DNA from: JANNHP01 sp031404455
Lineage (GTDB): Bacteria; Planctomycetota; JAJSAM01; JAJVHW01
Direction: 5' to 3'
NCBI GenBank assembly: GCA_031404455.1
Contig: JANNHP010000284.1
Coordinates: 1 to 11,386 of the forward strand
Length of the DNA stretch: 11,386 nt
Positions 1 through 6,987 of the stretch are shown here, one piece after another. The position numbers and the translations under genes were made by a program. Within the stretch, counting starts at the first letter, position 1. Each line of letters opens with the position of its first letter. The notes below the pieces were generated by a model. That model did not search any database. It was given only the letters and a program-made list of their open reading frames with translations, and was not told the origin of the DNA.

Positions 1-1
1 C

Positions 2-2884
2 GGCGATCCCGAGATGACGGCGTACGCCGTGCTCGGCCTCGTCCGCGCGGAGCAGGCCGGCTACCGCGTGTCGCGTCCGAACCGCGACCGCGCCGTCGCC
101 GCTGCCGTGGCGCTCGTGCGCTCGGCGAAACTCGACGACCGCGCGTTCCTCCTCTACGCGCTGTCCTTCGCCGGCCAGGCGGAGCTCGAGAGCCTGAACG
201 CGCTCTTCCGCGAGCGCGCGACGCTCTCGTCGCGCGGACTGGCACTCCTCTCGCTGTCGATGCAGCGCACCGGCCGTCCGTCGAACGCGCTCGACGCGGC
301 ACGGATGCTGGCGGAGCGCGCGTCGCGCGCGGACGGCATGGCGAGCTGGGACTCGGGCGGCTCGGCGGAGAAGTCGTCGTACTACGCCTGGCGCGTGCGC
401 GACGCCGAGCCGACCGCGTACGCGCTCCTCGCGCTCATCGCGTCGGACTCGTCGAGCGCTCTGATCGACGAAGCGGCCGCCTGGCTCACGTCGTCGCGCC
501 GCGGACCGGCATGGCGCTCGACGCGCGACACCGCGGTCGCCGTCGAGGCGCTCGCGGAGCACGCGCGGAGCCGCGGTGTCGAGCGCGCGGCGTGCGACGT
601 CGACGTGTTCGTCAACGGCGGCGAGACGCCGGCCGCGTCGATGAAGTTCGGCGGCCCGGGCACGCGGCCGGTGGACGCGCCGGCGACGCTCGAGATCCCG
701 GTCGCGTCGCTGAAGACCGGCGAGAACCGCATCGTTCTGCGCAAGCGCGGACAGGGGCGCGTGCGCTGGTCGGCTCTCCTCGCGGCGGTCGTCCGTCCGG
801 CCGAGGGGAAGTCGATCGAAGCGGGCGGGACGCTCGTCGCGGTCGATCGTGACTACACGGCGTACTTCCGTCCGCCGCTGCCGGGCGAGGCCGCGGAGAC
901 GCGGATCGTGCCGGGCTACGACGTCGTCCTGCCCGAGAAGCGGCCCGCCGGCTGGCACGGACGGCCGCTCGCCCTCGCCGGAACCGGTGACAAGGTGCGC
1001 GTGACGCTGCGCGTGCGCACTCCCGTCCGTCTCGATCGCGTGATCCTCGAGGACCCGCTCCCCGCCGGCTTCGAGGTGATCCAGGGCAGCGCCGAAGGAC
1101 CGTTCGACCGCGAGGAGCGGCGCGACGACCGCCAGGCGTTCTTCTTCTCGTCGGTCCACGGCGAGACGTCCGTCAGCTACGTGCTCCAGGCGATCCACCC
1201 GGGCGAGTACCGCGCGCTGCCCGCCGCGGCGCGTCCGATGTACGAGCCGGAGATCCACGGGTGGTCGCGCGAGAACCGCATGACGATCCGGCCCGAGCCG
1301 GGCATCGCGGGGCGTCTGCCGTCGGCGGAGGAGATCACGCCCGACGAGATCTGGGGCTTGGCGCTCCGCGACTTCGCGCGGCGCGACTGGGCGGGCGCGC
1401 GCGGAGGCATCGAGGGCCTCCTCGCGAAGTTCGAGCTCCGTCCCGAGGTGCAGGAAGAGGCGTTCGCGCGCCTCTTCGCCATCGGCGTCGAGACCGACGA
1501 CGCGGCGCTCACCGTGAAGTCGTTCGAGCAACTCGTCGACCGCAACCCGCGCCGCACGCCCGCAGGGCTCCGCGAACGGCGCAAGCTCGCGGCGGCGTAC
1601 CAGTCGCTCGGCGAGCACGAGCGCGCGCTCGCACTCTTCCGCGACATCGTCCGCGAGCAGTCCGTCGCCGACGACCAGGCGGCGGGCGCGTTCGGGGAGA
1701 TCGGCAACCCGTGGCGCGCCTACGCGCTCATGGACGCGGCGCTGCGTCAGCGGCCCGACACCGGCTGGGTGGAGTCGCAGGAGCTCGCCGTGGCGAAGGC
1801 CTATGCGCAGCTCCGCGCGCCGGTGACGTCGGCCGACGCGAGGGTCCGCGTGCCGCGGACGTCCGAGGCGATGCCGCTCCTCCTCAACGAATCGGTCCGC
1901 CGCCTGCGCGCGTTCGGCGCGCACCACGCGGACTCGTCGCTCGCCGACGAAGCGGGCTTCACGTGCGTGCAGACGCTGCTCCAGATGAAGCTCTCGGCCG
2001 AGGTCATCTCCGAGGGCACCAAGTTCCTGCCGCGTCACCCGAGGAGCCGCTGGCTCGACGACGTGACGTTCCTCGTCGCCGAGGGACACTTCCAGGCCGG
2101 CGACTACGACAAGGCGCTCTCCGCGTCGAAGCCGATCTACGAACGCCGCTTCCCGCGCGACGACGATCCGAGGAAGGACGACTGGTCGCCGCTGCGCGCG
2201 AACGCCATCCACCTCACCGCGAAGGTCGCGCACCTGCGCGGCGACCTCGCCCGCGCGGTGGACCTCTACCGCCAGGTCGAGAACCTCTTCCCCGACGCGC
2301 GGGACGCCCGCGAGTTCCTGACGCGCGAGGGGCTCGAACTCCGCGACGTCGAGCGCGCGGGCGTCGGCGAGACGCCGAAACTCCACGTGCGCAGGAAGAA
2401 CCTCCCCGAGGTGCGCCTCAAGGTCTACGCGGTGGACTTCATGATCCTCTACGCACTGCGGCGCAACCTCGCCGACGTCAACAAGATCGACCTCTCGGGC
2501 GTCGAGCCCGTGAAGGAGTGGATCGTCCCGCGCCAGGGTGCGGAGGACTTCCGCTGGCACGAGGAGACGGTCGATCTCCCGGCGAAGGAGAAGGGCGTGT
2601 ACCTCGTCGTCGCGAAGGGCGGGGGGCTCGACGCGTCGAGCGTGGTCCTCGTCTCCGACCTCGACGTCTCGGTGCAGGAGACGGGCGGACACGTGCGCAT
2701 CTACGCCACGAACCGCGCGACCGGGGCGCCGATGGGCGACGTCTACGTGAAGATCGGCACGGGCTCGACCATCCAGGCGCAGGGCTTCACGGACCCGCGA
2801 GGCGTCTTCGAGGCGGGTGCCGTCGGCGGTGCCTTCTCCGTGGTCGCCGAGAAGGACGGCAACGTGGCTCTCTGGCGGAAATGA
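2..2884 (+). CDS. Alpha-2-macroglobulin family protein with TPR-like repeats, C-terminal part (5' end outside window)
   Basis: The reading frame is open from base 2, and the residues before the first ATG (GDPEMTAYAVLGL) read as the inside of a thioester domain, so the ATG at 14 is not the real start. About 960 residues are visible. Numbering from that Met: residues 1-190 are the end of the alpha-helical thioester (TED) toroid, with the typical TAYALLAL and WRSTRDTAVAVEAL helices; about 195-426 is the bacterial MG10-like beta region (ILEDPLPAGFE, YRALPAAARPMYEPEI); about 436-785 is a run of TPR-like helices (e.g. YQSLGEHERALALFRDIV, GDLARAVDLYRQVENLFP); about 790-956 is a macroglobulin-like beta domain (LPEVRLKVYAVDF, GVYLVVAKGGG, TDPRGVFEAG). 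Family members are envelope proteins that trap proteases through a CxEQ thioester. That motif would lie upstream, so it cannot be checked here. The next gene, a secreted M64 peptidase, starts 22 bases on. Family assignment is strong; function as a protease trap is inference. Confidence 0.87.
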   Translation, partial: GDPEMTAYAVLGLVRAEQAGYRVSRPNRDRAVAAAVALVRSAKLDDRAFLLYALSFAGQAELESLNALFRERATLSSRGLALLSLSMQRTGRPSNALDAARMLAERASRADGMASWDSGGSAEKSSYYAWRVRDAEPTAYALLALIASDSSSALIDEAAAWLTSSRRGPAWRSTRDTAVAVEALAEHARSRGVERAACDVDVFVNGGETPAASMKFGGPGTRPVDAPATLEIPVASLKTGENRIVLRKRGQGRVRWSALLAAVVRPAEGKSIEAGGTLVAVDRDYTAYFRPPLPGEAAETRIVPGYDVVLPEKRPAGWHGRPLALAGTGDKVRVTLRVRTPVRLDRVILEDPLPAGFEVIQGSAEGPFDREERRDDRQAFFFSSVHGETSVSYVLQAIHPGEYRALPAAARPMYEPEIHGWSRENRMTIRPEPGIAGRLPSAEEITPDEIWGLALRDFARRDWAGARGGIEGLLAKFELRPEVQEEAFARLFAIGVETDDAALTVKSFEQLVDRNPRRTPAGLRERRKLAAAYQSLGEHERALALFRDIVREQSVADDQAAGAFGEIGNPWRAYALMDAALRQRPDTGWVESQELAVAKAYAQLRAPVTSADARVRVPRTSEAMPLLLNESVRRLRAFGAHHADSSLADEAGFTCVQTLLQMKLSAEVISEGTKFLPRHPRSRWLDDVTFLVAEGHFQAGDYDKALSASKPIYERRFPRDDDPRKDDWSPLRANAIHLTAKVAHLRGDLARAVDLYRQVENLFPDARDAREFLTREGLELRDVERAGVGETPKLHVRRKNLPEVRLKVYAVDFMILYALRRNLADVNKIDLSGVEPVKEWIVPRQGAEDFRWHEETVDLPAKEKGVYLVVAKGGGLDASSVVLVSDLDVSVQETGGHVRIYATNRATGAPMGDVYVKIGTGSTIQAQGFTDPRGVFEAGAVGGAFSVVAEKDGNVALWRK

Positions 2885-2893
2885 CAGGGGGGG

Positions 2894-2899
2894 TATCCT
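2894..2899 (+). promoter_or_regulatory. Candidate -10 element (TATCCT) for a leaderless M64 transcript
   Basis: TATCCT fits the TAnnnT pattern of a bacterial -10 and ends 7 bases before the M64 ATG, which puts the expected transcription start at or next to the start codon. The only purine run, seven G at 2887-2893, ends 13 bases before the ATG, too far for a normal Shine-Dalgarno. No good -35 is visible at 16-18 bases. The same arrangement occurs before the gene at 10633. Confidence 0.35.
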
Positions 2900-2906
2900 T
2901 CCGGCC

Positions 2907-4481
2907 ATGAAGCGACCGGCCGTGCTGCTCCTCCTCGCGGGGCTCGTCTGCGGGTCGCCCGCGGCCTCCGCGCAGGACCCGTTCTCGGACGGCGGCGGCG
3001 GCGGTGTCGACAAGCCGGAGACCGACGCGTCCACGCCCGCGTACCTGAAGGCGCTCGAACTGCAGCGCAAGGGCAAGTGGAAGGAGGCGCAGAAGGCCTT
3101 CAACGACGTGCTGAAGAAGTACCCGGACACCGTCCACGCGCAGGACATCGAGTACCGCGGCGGCGAGAACTGCTACCTCGGCACCGTGAAGTACTGGGAC
3201 AGCGGCCCGCCGTCGCGGCGGATCGACGTGTCGATGATGGGGGACGGGTTCACCATCGCGCCCGCGGACCAGAAGATGGAGGAGGAGTGGGCGCGGCAGT
3301 ACGCCGACATGCTCTGCAAGGAAGCCTCGTACGCGGAATACAAGCGTTACTTCAACTACTACTACGTGCGCCTCGTCTCGAAGGACACGGGCGTCGACGA
3401 GGTGCTGTCCGACGAGGAGCTGAAGAAGCGCCAGGACAAGGCGAAGAACAAGAGCGCCCAGAGCCGGAGGAAGGCGAACCCGACCGACTTCAAGACGGCG
3501 CTCGACTGCAAGTCCGCCGGCCCGCAGAAGCAGGTGCTCGCCGACCGCGACCTCGTCTACCAGTGGCTCGAATACGCGAACCGTGAGGTCCCGGGCTGTG
3601 GCGACGACGGACTCGTGTTCGCGTTCGCGCGCTTCGGCGCGCTCGGCATGGGGGGAGGCGGCATCGCGAACGTCGGCCCGCCGGATGCGTCGGTGGACAT
3701 CCACGAGTTCGGCCACGCGTTCGCGGAACTCCTCGACGAGTACGCGAACCAGCCCGGTCCTCCAGGGTTTCCGCTCCGAGCGTTCAACGCGACCAGCGAC
3801 CCGAAGGACGTCCCCTGGCAGCACTTCCTCGACAAGAAGGTGAAGGGCGTCGGCGTCTACGAGGGCGGCGCGACGTACGTGAAGGGCGTGTGGCGCCCGG
3901 CGAACGGGTGCTCGATGAACTCGGCCGGCAACTCCGGCGGCTACTGCCCGGTGTGCCGCGAGCAGGCGGTGCTCCACATCTACCGCTACGTCAACCCGAT
4001 CGACGCCATGAGCCAGAACCCCCAGATGGAGATGAAGGTCGTCGACGGCGACGCGTCGAAGATCACGATCACGCCGATGCGCCCGATGACGCACGAACTC
4101 AAGTGCGAGTGGCACGTGCAGCGCGTCCAGGACAGCGAGGGCGGCCCGGTGCGCGCGGCCGACGGCGCGACGAGCGACGGCGGCGCCGGCCCTCCCGGCA
4201 TGGGCGGCTTCACGAACGGCCTGCGCGGCATGGGCCGCGACGGCGCCGGGTACGACTACCCGCCGATCGCGCCCGTCTCCGACCTCGGCTCCATCGAGAA
4301 GGGCGGGAAGAACGAGGGCGACAAGTTCGTCTTCCCGACCGGCAAGCTCGGCCGCGGGCGGTACGTGATCACGTGCCGCGTGTGGGATCCGACGGAGTGG
4401 GTGCTGAAGGACCCGCAGCACCTCCTCGAGGAGCGCGAGACGTTCTGGGTGACGGTGTCGCCGTCGCCGTCGAAGAAGTAG
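2907..4481 (+). CDS. Secreted M64 (IgA peptidase) family zinc metallopeptidase
   Basis: A 524-residue exported protease. Residues 1-22 are a signal peptide (KR, a leucine-rich core, ASA cleavage before QDPF), followed by a Gly5 linker and a short helical TPR-like stretch at 44-76. The peptidase region begins with RRIDVSMMGDGFT at 104-116. The zinc-binding signature is HEFGHAFAELLDEY at 266-279 (H266, catalytic E267, H270), followed by GCSMN at 334-338 and YCPVC at 346-350, the cysteine-containing blocks I associate with M64. A Lys-rich insert sits at 170-190. After about residue 375 comes a beta-sandwich-like C-terminal domain with a Gly-rich loop at 413-446. The start at 2907 is preferred over an in-frame ATG at 2817 because the latter lies inside the upstream gene and would bury the signal peptide. 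Family members include IgA-cleaving enzymes of gut bacteria; the substrate here is unknown. It is probably an extracellular or periplasmic enzyme. Confidence 0.9.
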   Translation: MKRPAVLLLLAGLVCGSPAASAQDPFSDGGGGGVDKPETDASTPAYLKALELQRKGKWKEAQKAFNDVLKKYPDTVHAQDIEYRGGENCYLGTVKYWDSGPPSRRIDVSMMGDGFTIAPADQKMEEEWARQYADMLCKEASYAEYKRYFNYYYVRLVSKDTGVDEVLSDEELKKRQDKAKNKSAQSRRKANPTDFKTALDCKSAGPQKQVLADRDLVYQWLEYANREVPGCGDDGLVFAFARFGALGMGGGGIANVGPPDASVDIHEFGHAFAELLDEYANQPGPPGFPLRAFNATSDPKDVPWQHFLDKKVKGVGVYEGGATYVKGVWRPANGCSMNSAGNSGGYCPVCREQAVLHIYRYVNPIDAMSQNPQMEMKVVDGDASKITITPMRPMTHELKCEWHVQRVQDSEGGPVRAADGATSDGGAGPPGMGGFTNGLRGMGRDGAGYDYPPIAPVSDLGSIEKGGKNEGDKFVFPTGKLGRGRYVITCRVWDPTEWVLKDPQHLLEERETFWVTVSPSPSKK

Positions 4482-4491
4482 CCCCGCGCCC

Positions 4492-4518
4492 GCCGCGCCT
4501 CCTCGATCGGCGCGCGGC
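4492..4518 (+). terminator. GC-rich stem-loop after the M64 gene, possible terminator
   Basis: GCCGCGCC at 4492-4499 can pair with GGCGCGCGGC at 4509-4518, leaving a two-base bulge and a loop of about nine bases. It lies 10 bases after the M64 stop. No T-run follows, so it is not a textbook intrinsic terminator, and GC-rich spacers form such hairpins easily by chance. Confidence 0.25.
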
Positions 4519-4567
4519 GCCTGCTCGCCGCGCGGACGAAATTCGGAACCGCCCGCGTGACGTGGGT

Positions 4568-4573
4568 TACCTT
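4568..4573 (+). promoter_or_regulatory. Candidate feoA -10 element (TACCTT)
   Basis: TACCTT follows the TAnnnT pattern. Transcription from it would start near 4580, so the palindrome at 4583-4597 would cover the first bases of the transcript, the expected geometry for Fur repression. The only -35-like sequences are TTCGGA at 4542-4547, with an overlong 20-base spacer, and GGAACC at 4545-4550 with 17 bases, which recalls ECF-sigma -35 elements. Both are weak. Confidence 0.28.
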
Positions 4574-4582
4574 GTCTCGAAC

Positions 4583-4597
4583 TGAGACTCAGTCTCA
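4583..4597 (+). promoter_or_regulatory. Fur-box-like perfect 7-1-7 palindrome upstream of feoA
   Basis: TGAGACT-C-AGTCTCA is a perfect inverted repeat with a one-base centre. It ends 8 bases before the feoA start codon. It has the 7-1-7 layout of the classical Fur operator (TGATAAT-n-ATTATCA) and matches it at 5 of 7 positions in each half. In front of ferrous-iron transport genes, which Fur represses in many bacteria when iron is plentiful, this is the natural reading. Binding by another palindrome-recognising metalloregulator of the Fur or DtxR type cannot be excluded. Confidence 0.7.
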
Positions 4598-4605
4598 TTA
4601 GCGCC

Positions 4606-4845
4606 ATGCCACCCCTCACCGACCTACCGAACGGAGCCAAGGGCCGCGTCGCCTCCGTGTCCGGCGAACCGCTGCTCAGGGAACGGCTCGTCGAGCTCGG
4701 GTTCACGCCGGGTGCCCTCGTCGAGGTGCGCGGACGCGCACTCCTCGGCGATCCCATCGAGGTGAAACTCCGCGGCGGGCTCCTCGCCGTGCGCCGCGAC
4801 GAGGCCGTCTGCGTCGGGATCGACGTCGCCGCCGCGGCGGCCTGA
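4606..4845 (+). CDS. feoA: FeoA, ferrous iron transport accessory protein
   Basis: A 79-residue SH3-like cytoplasmic protein that supports FeoB. The pattern is typical of FeoA: an opening LTDLPNGAKGRVASVSG, then LLRERLVELGFTPGALVEV (where a loop glycine and proline define the turn), then GDPIEVKLRGGLLAVRRDEA, ending in an Ala-rich tail. Length matches the usual 75-85 residues. No Shine-Dalgarno is visible ahead of the ATG. It is first in the feo operon, directly behind the Fur-like palindrome, and feoB begins 11 bases after its stop. Its exact role (GTPase regulation or complex assembly of FeoB) is unsettled even in model bacteria. Confidence 0.93.
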   Translation: MPPLTDLPNGAKGRVASVSGEPLLRERLVELGFTPGALVEVRGRALLGDPIEVKLRGGLLAVRRDEAVCVGIDVAAAAA

Positions 4846-4856
4846 CGGTCGCGACG

Positions 4857-6986
4857 ATGGCCGCCATGATCCTCCTCGGAACCACGATCCCGCGCCGACC
4901 GCGGCGCGTGGCGCTCGCGGGGAACCCGAACGTCGGCAAGTCGTCGCTCTACAACGCGCTCACGGGGCTTCGCCAGCGGGTGACGAACTACCCGGGGACG
5001 ACCGTCGAGAAGGTCGTCGGGCGCATGAGCGCCGCGGGCGGCGTCATCGACGTGGTGGACCTGCCGGGCTCGTACAGCCTCCTCGCGCGTTCGCCCGACG
5101 AGGCCGTCGCGCGCGACGAGATCCTCGGGCGGATGCACGGTGAGCCCGCGCCCGACGTGATCGTGATCGTGCTCGACGCCGCGAACCTCGAGCGGAACCT
5201 CTTCTTCGCGACGCAGATCCTCGACACCGGGCGGCCGTGCGTCGTCGCGCTGAACCAGGCCGACCTCGCTTTCGACCGGGGCGTGAGGATCGACGTTGCG
5301 GAACTGTCGCGACGGCTCGGCGTCGCCGTGGTGCCGACGAACGGTCGCACGGGCCAGGGCCGCGACGCACTCGCCGCCGAGATCCTCGCGGGGGGGAAGA
5401 AGGCGGCTCCGCTCGGGCTCGATCTTCCCGCGCCGCTGACGGAATCGGCCGCCGCCCTCGCGCCGCACCTCGCCGCGCGGTTCGGCGGCGAGGACCGCGC
5501 GCGCGCTGCGCTCCCCTCCATCCTCGGGTCCGAGGCCGCGTCCGCGGAACTCGCGGCGGAACTGTCGAAGGGCGCGGAGAACGCCGAGGCGTGGACCCGG
5601 TTCTGCGCCGAGCGCGCCCGCCTCGCCGGAGCGGGCATCGACGTCGCCGCCGCGGCCGCGAACGCGCGCTACGCCGCCATCGACCGGATCGCGGCAGCGG
5701 CGGTCACCAGCGTGGAGGGCGCCCGCGACTGGGGCGCGCGGCTCGACCGCGTGCTGCTCCACCGGGTGTGGGGATCGGCCGCGCTCCTCGCCACGTTCAC
5801 GTTCCTCTTCCTCGTCGTGTTCAGCTTCTCCAGTCCGCTGATCGATCTCGTGGACGGCGCGGTCGGCGACTTCGGCGCCTGGGCCGGCGGCCTCTTCGGC
5901 GAAGGTCTCGCCGCCGAATTCGTCCAGAACGGACTCGTCGCCGGGTTCGGGGCGTTCCTCGTGTTCGCCCCGCAGATCGCGCTCCTCTTCGTCTGCATCG
6001 AGGCGCTCGAGGACTCCGGCTACCTCGCGCGGGCGGCCTACCTGCTCGATCGCCTGATGGGCAAGGTCGGCCTCCCCGGCCGCGCGTTCCTTCCGCTGCT
6101 CTCCGGGTTCGCGTGCGCGATCCCCGGCATGATGGCGACGCGCACGATGTCGAACGCGCGCGACCGCCTCGTCACGATGGCGGTGATGCCGCTGATGTCG
6201 TGCTCCGCGCGGCTGCCCGTGTACGCGGTCGTCGTCGGTGCGGTCTTCTCGAACTCGGTGTGGACGGGGACGGTCGTCGTCATCTCGATGTACCTGCTCG
6301 GCATCCTCGTGGCGGTCCTCGCCTCGAGCGTGCTGCGGCGCACCGTGCTGAAGGGCGGCCGCACGCCGCTCCTCCTCGAACTCCCGCCGTACCGCGTGCC
6401 GGGCGTGCGGACGGTCGCGCGCAACACCGGGCGACGGACGTGGGCGTTCATCTCCGGCGCAGGGCCGACGATCCTCGTGTTCACCATGATCCTCTGGGCG
6501 CTCTCGACGTTCCCGCGCGAGGGCGCGGCGACGGCGGGCGACGAAGCGACGACCCACGCGGCGCACCTCGAGAACTCGTACATGGGCCGCGCCGGGAAGC
6601 TCCTCGAGCCCGCGCTGAAGCCGCTCGGCTTCGACTGGAAGATCGGCGTCGGCATCCTCGGCTCGTTCGCGGCGCGCGAGACGTTCGTGCCGACGCTCGG
6701 CGTGATCTACGCGGTCGGGTCCGACGCGGAGGCAGAGGACGCGGGCCTCCTCGACTCGATCCGCAACGACAAGTGGCCCGACGGGCGCCCGGTGTTCACG
6801 CCGCTGACCGGGATCTCGCTGCTGGTCTTCTACGTGCTCGCGCTCCAGTGCATGTCGACGCTCGTCACGCTCAGGCGCGAGACCGGGTCGTGGAGATGGC
6901 CCGTGGGACTCTTCTTCGCGCTGCTCGTCGCGGCGTACGCCGCGAGTTTCCTGACGTTCCAGGTCGGGTCCGCGCTCGGATTCTGA
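4857..6986 (+). CDS. feoB: FeoB, ferrous iron (Fe2+) transporter GTPase
   Basis: A 709-residue inner-membrane Fe(II) importer. The N-terminal G domain (about 1-165) shows G1 GNPNVGKS at 22-29, the G2 region NYPGTT at 44-49, G3 DLPG at 68-71 and G4 NQAD at 133-136. The G4 residue after Asn is Gln, where FeoB usually has Met and other GTPases Lys. An Ala-rich helical spacer (about 190-300) follows. Then comes the transmembrane part with two Gate repeats: the first has GFACAIPG at 417-424 and the conserved MSCSARLPVY ending at Tyr456 (Cys449), the second contains AARETFVPTLG around R607-E608. Length is somewhat short of the 773-residue E. coli protein. No Shine-Dalgarno is evident; ATG 4857 is used, with 4866 as an alternative. 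No feoC is visible. Expression is presumably shared with feoA under Fur control and coupled to the M23 gene behind it. Confidence 0.96.
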   Translation: MAAMILLGTTIPRRPRRVALAGNPNVGKSSLYNALTGLRQRVTNYPGTTVEKVVGRMSAAGGVIDVVDLPGSYSLLARSPDEAVARDEILGRMHGEPAPDVIVIVLDAANLERNLFFATQILDTGRPCVVALNQADLAFDRGVRIDVAELSRRLGVAVVPTNGRTGQGRDALAAEILAGGKKAAPLGLDLPAPLTESAAALAPHLAARFGGEDRARAALPSILGSEAASAELAAELSKGAENAEAWTRFCAERARLAGAGIDVAAAAANARYAAIDRIAAAAVTSVEGARDWGARLDRVLLHRVWGSAALLATFTFLFLVVFSFSSPLIDLVDGAVGDFGAWAGGLFGEGLAAEFVQNGLVAGFGAFLVFAPQIALLFVCIEALEDSGYLARAAYLLDRLMGKVGLPGRAFLPLLSGFACAIPGMMATRTMSNARDRLVTMAVMPLMSCSARLPVYAVVVGAVFSNSVWTGTVVVISMYLLGILVAVLASSVLRRTVLKGGRTPLLLELPPYRVPGVRTVARNTGRRTWAFISGAGPTILVFTMILWALSTFPREGAATAGDEATTHAAHLENSYMGRAGKLLEPALKPLGFDWKIGVGILGSFAARETFVPTLGVIYAVGSDAEAEDAGLLDSIRNDKWPDGRPVFTPLTGISLLVFYVLALQCMSTLVTLRRETGSWRWPVGLFFALLVAAYAASFLTFQVGSALGF

Positions 6987-6987
6987 G

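Noticed and set aside
2817..2906. Upstream in-frame ATG for the M64 gene
   Set aside because: It lies inside the macroglobulin gene and would add 30 residues ahead of a perfect signal peptide; the start at 2907 is preferred.
1261..2910. A 549-codon plus-strand frame inside the macroglobulin gene, and similar long frames such as 5237-7591 inside feoB and M23
   Set aside because: They are Arg/Pro/Gly-rich frame shadows of genes with clear homology and show no domains or start signals.
2941..2955. Possible lipobox around Cys15 of the M64 protein
   Set aside because: The residues before the Cys (GLV) do not fit a lipobox, and a good signal peptidase I site (ASA-QD) follows.
4545..4573. GGAACC plus TACCTT spacing as an ECF-sigma promoter for feoA
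   Set aside because: Only the -35-like hexamer resembles an ECF element; the -10 region does not match, so I do not assign a sigma factor.
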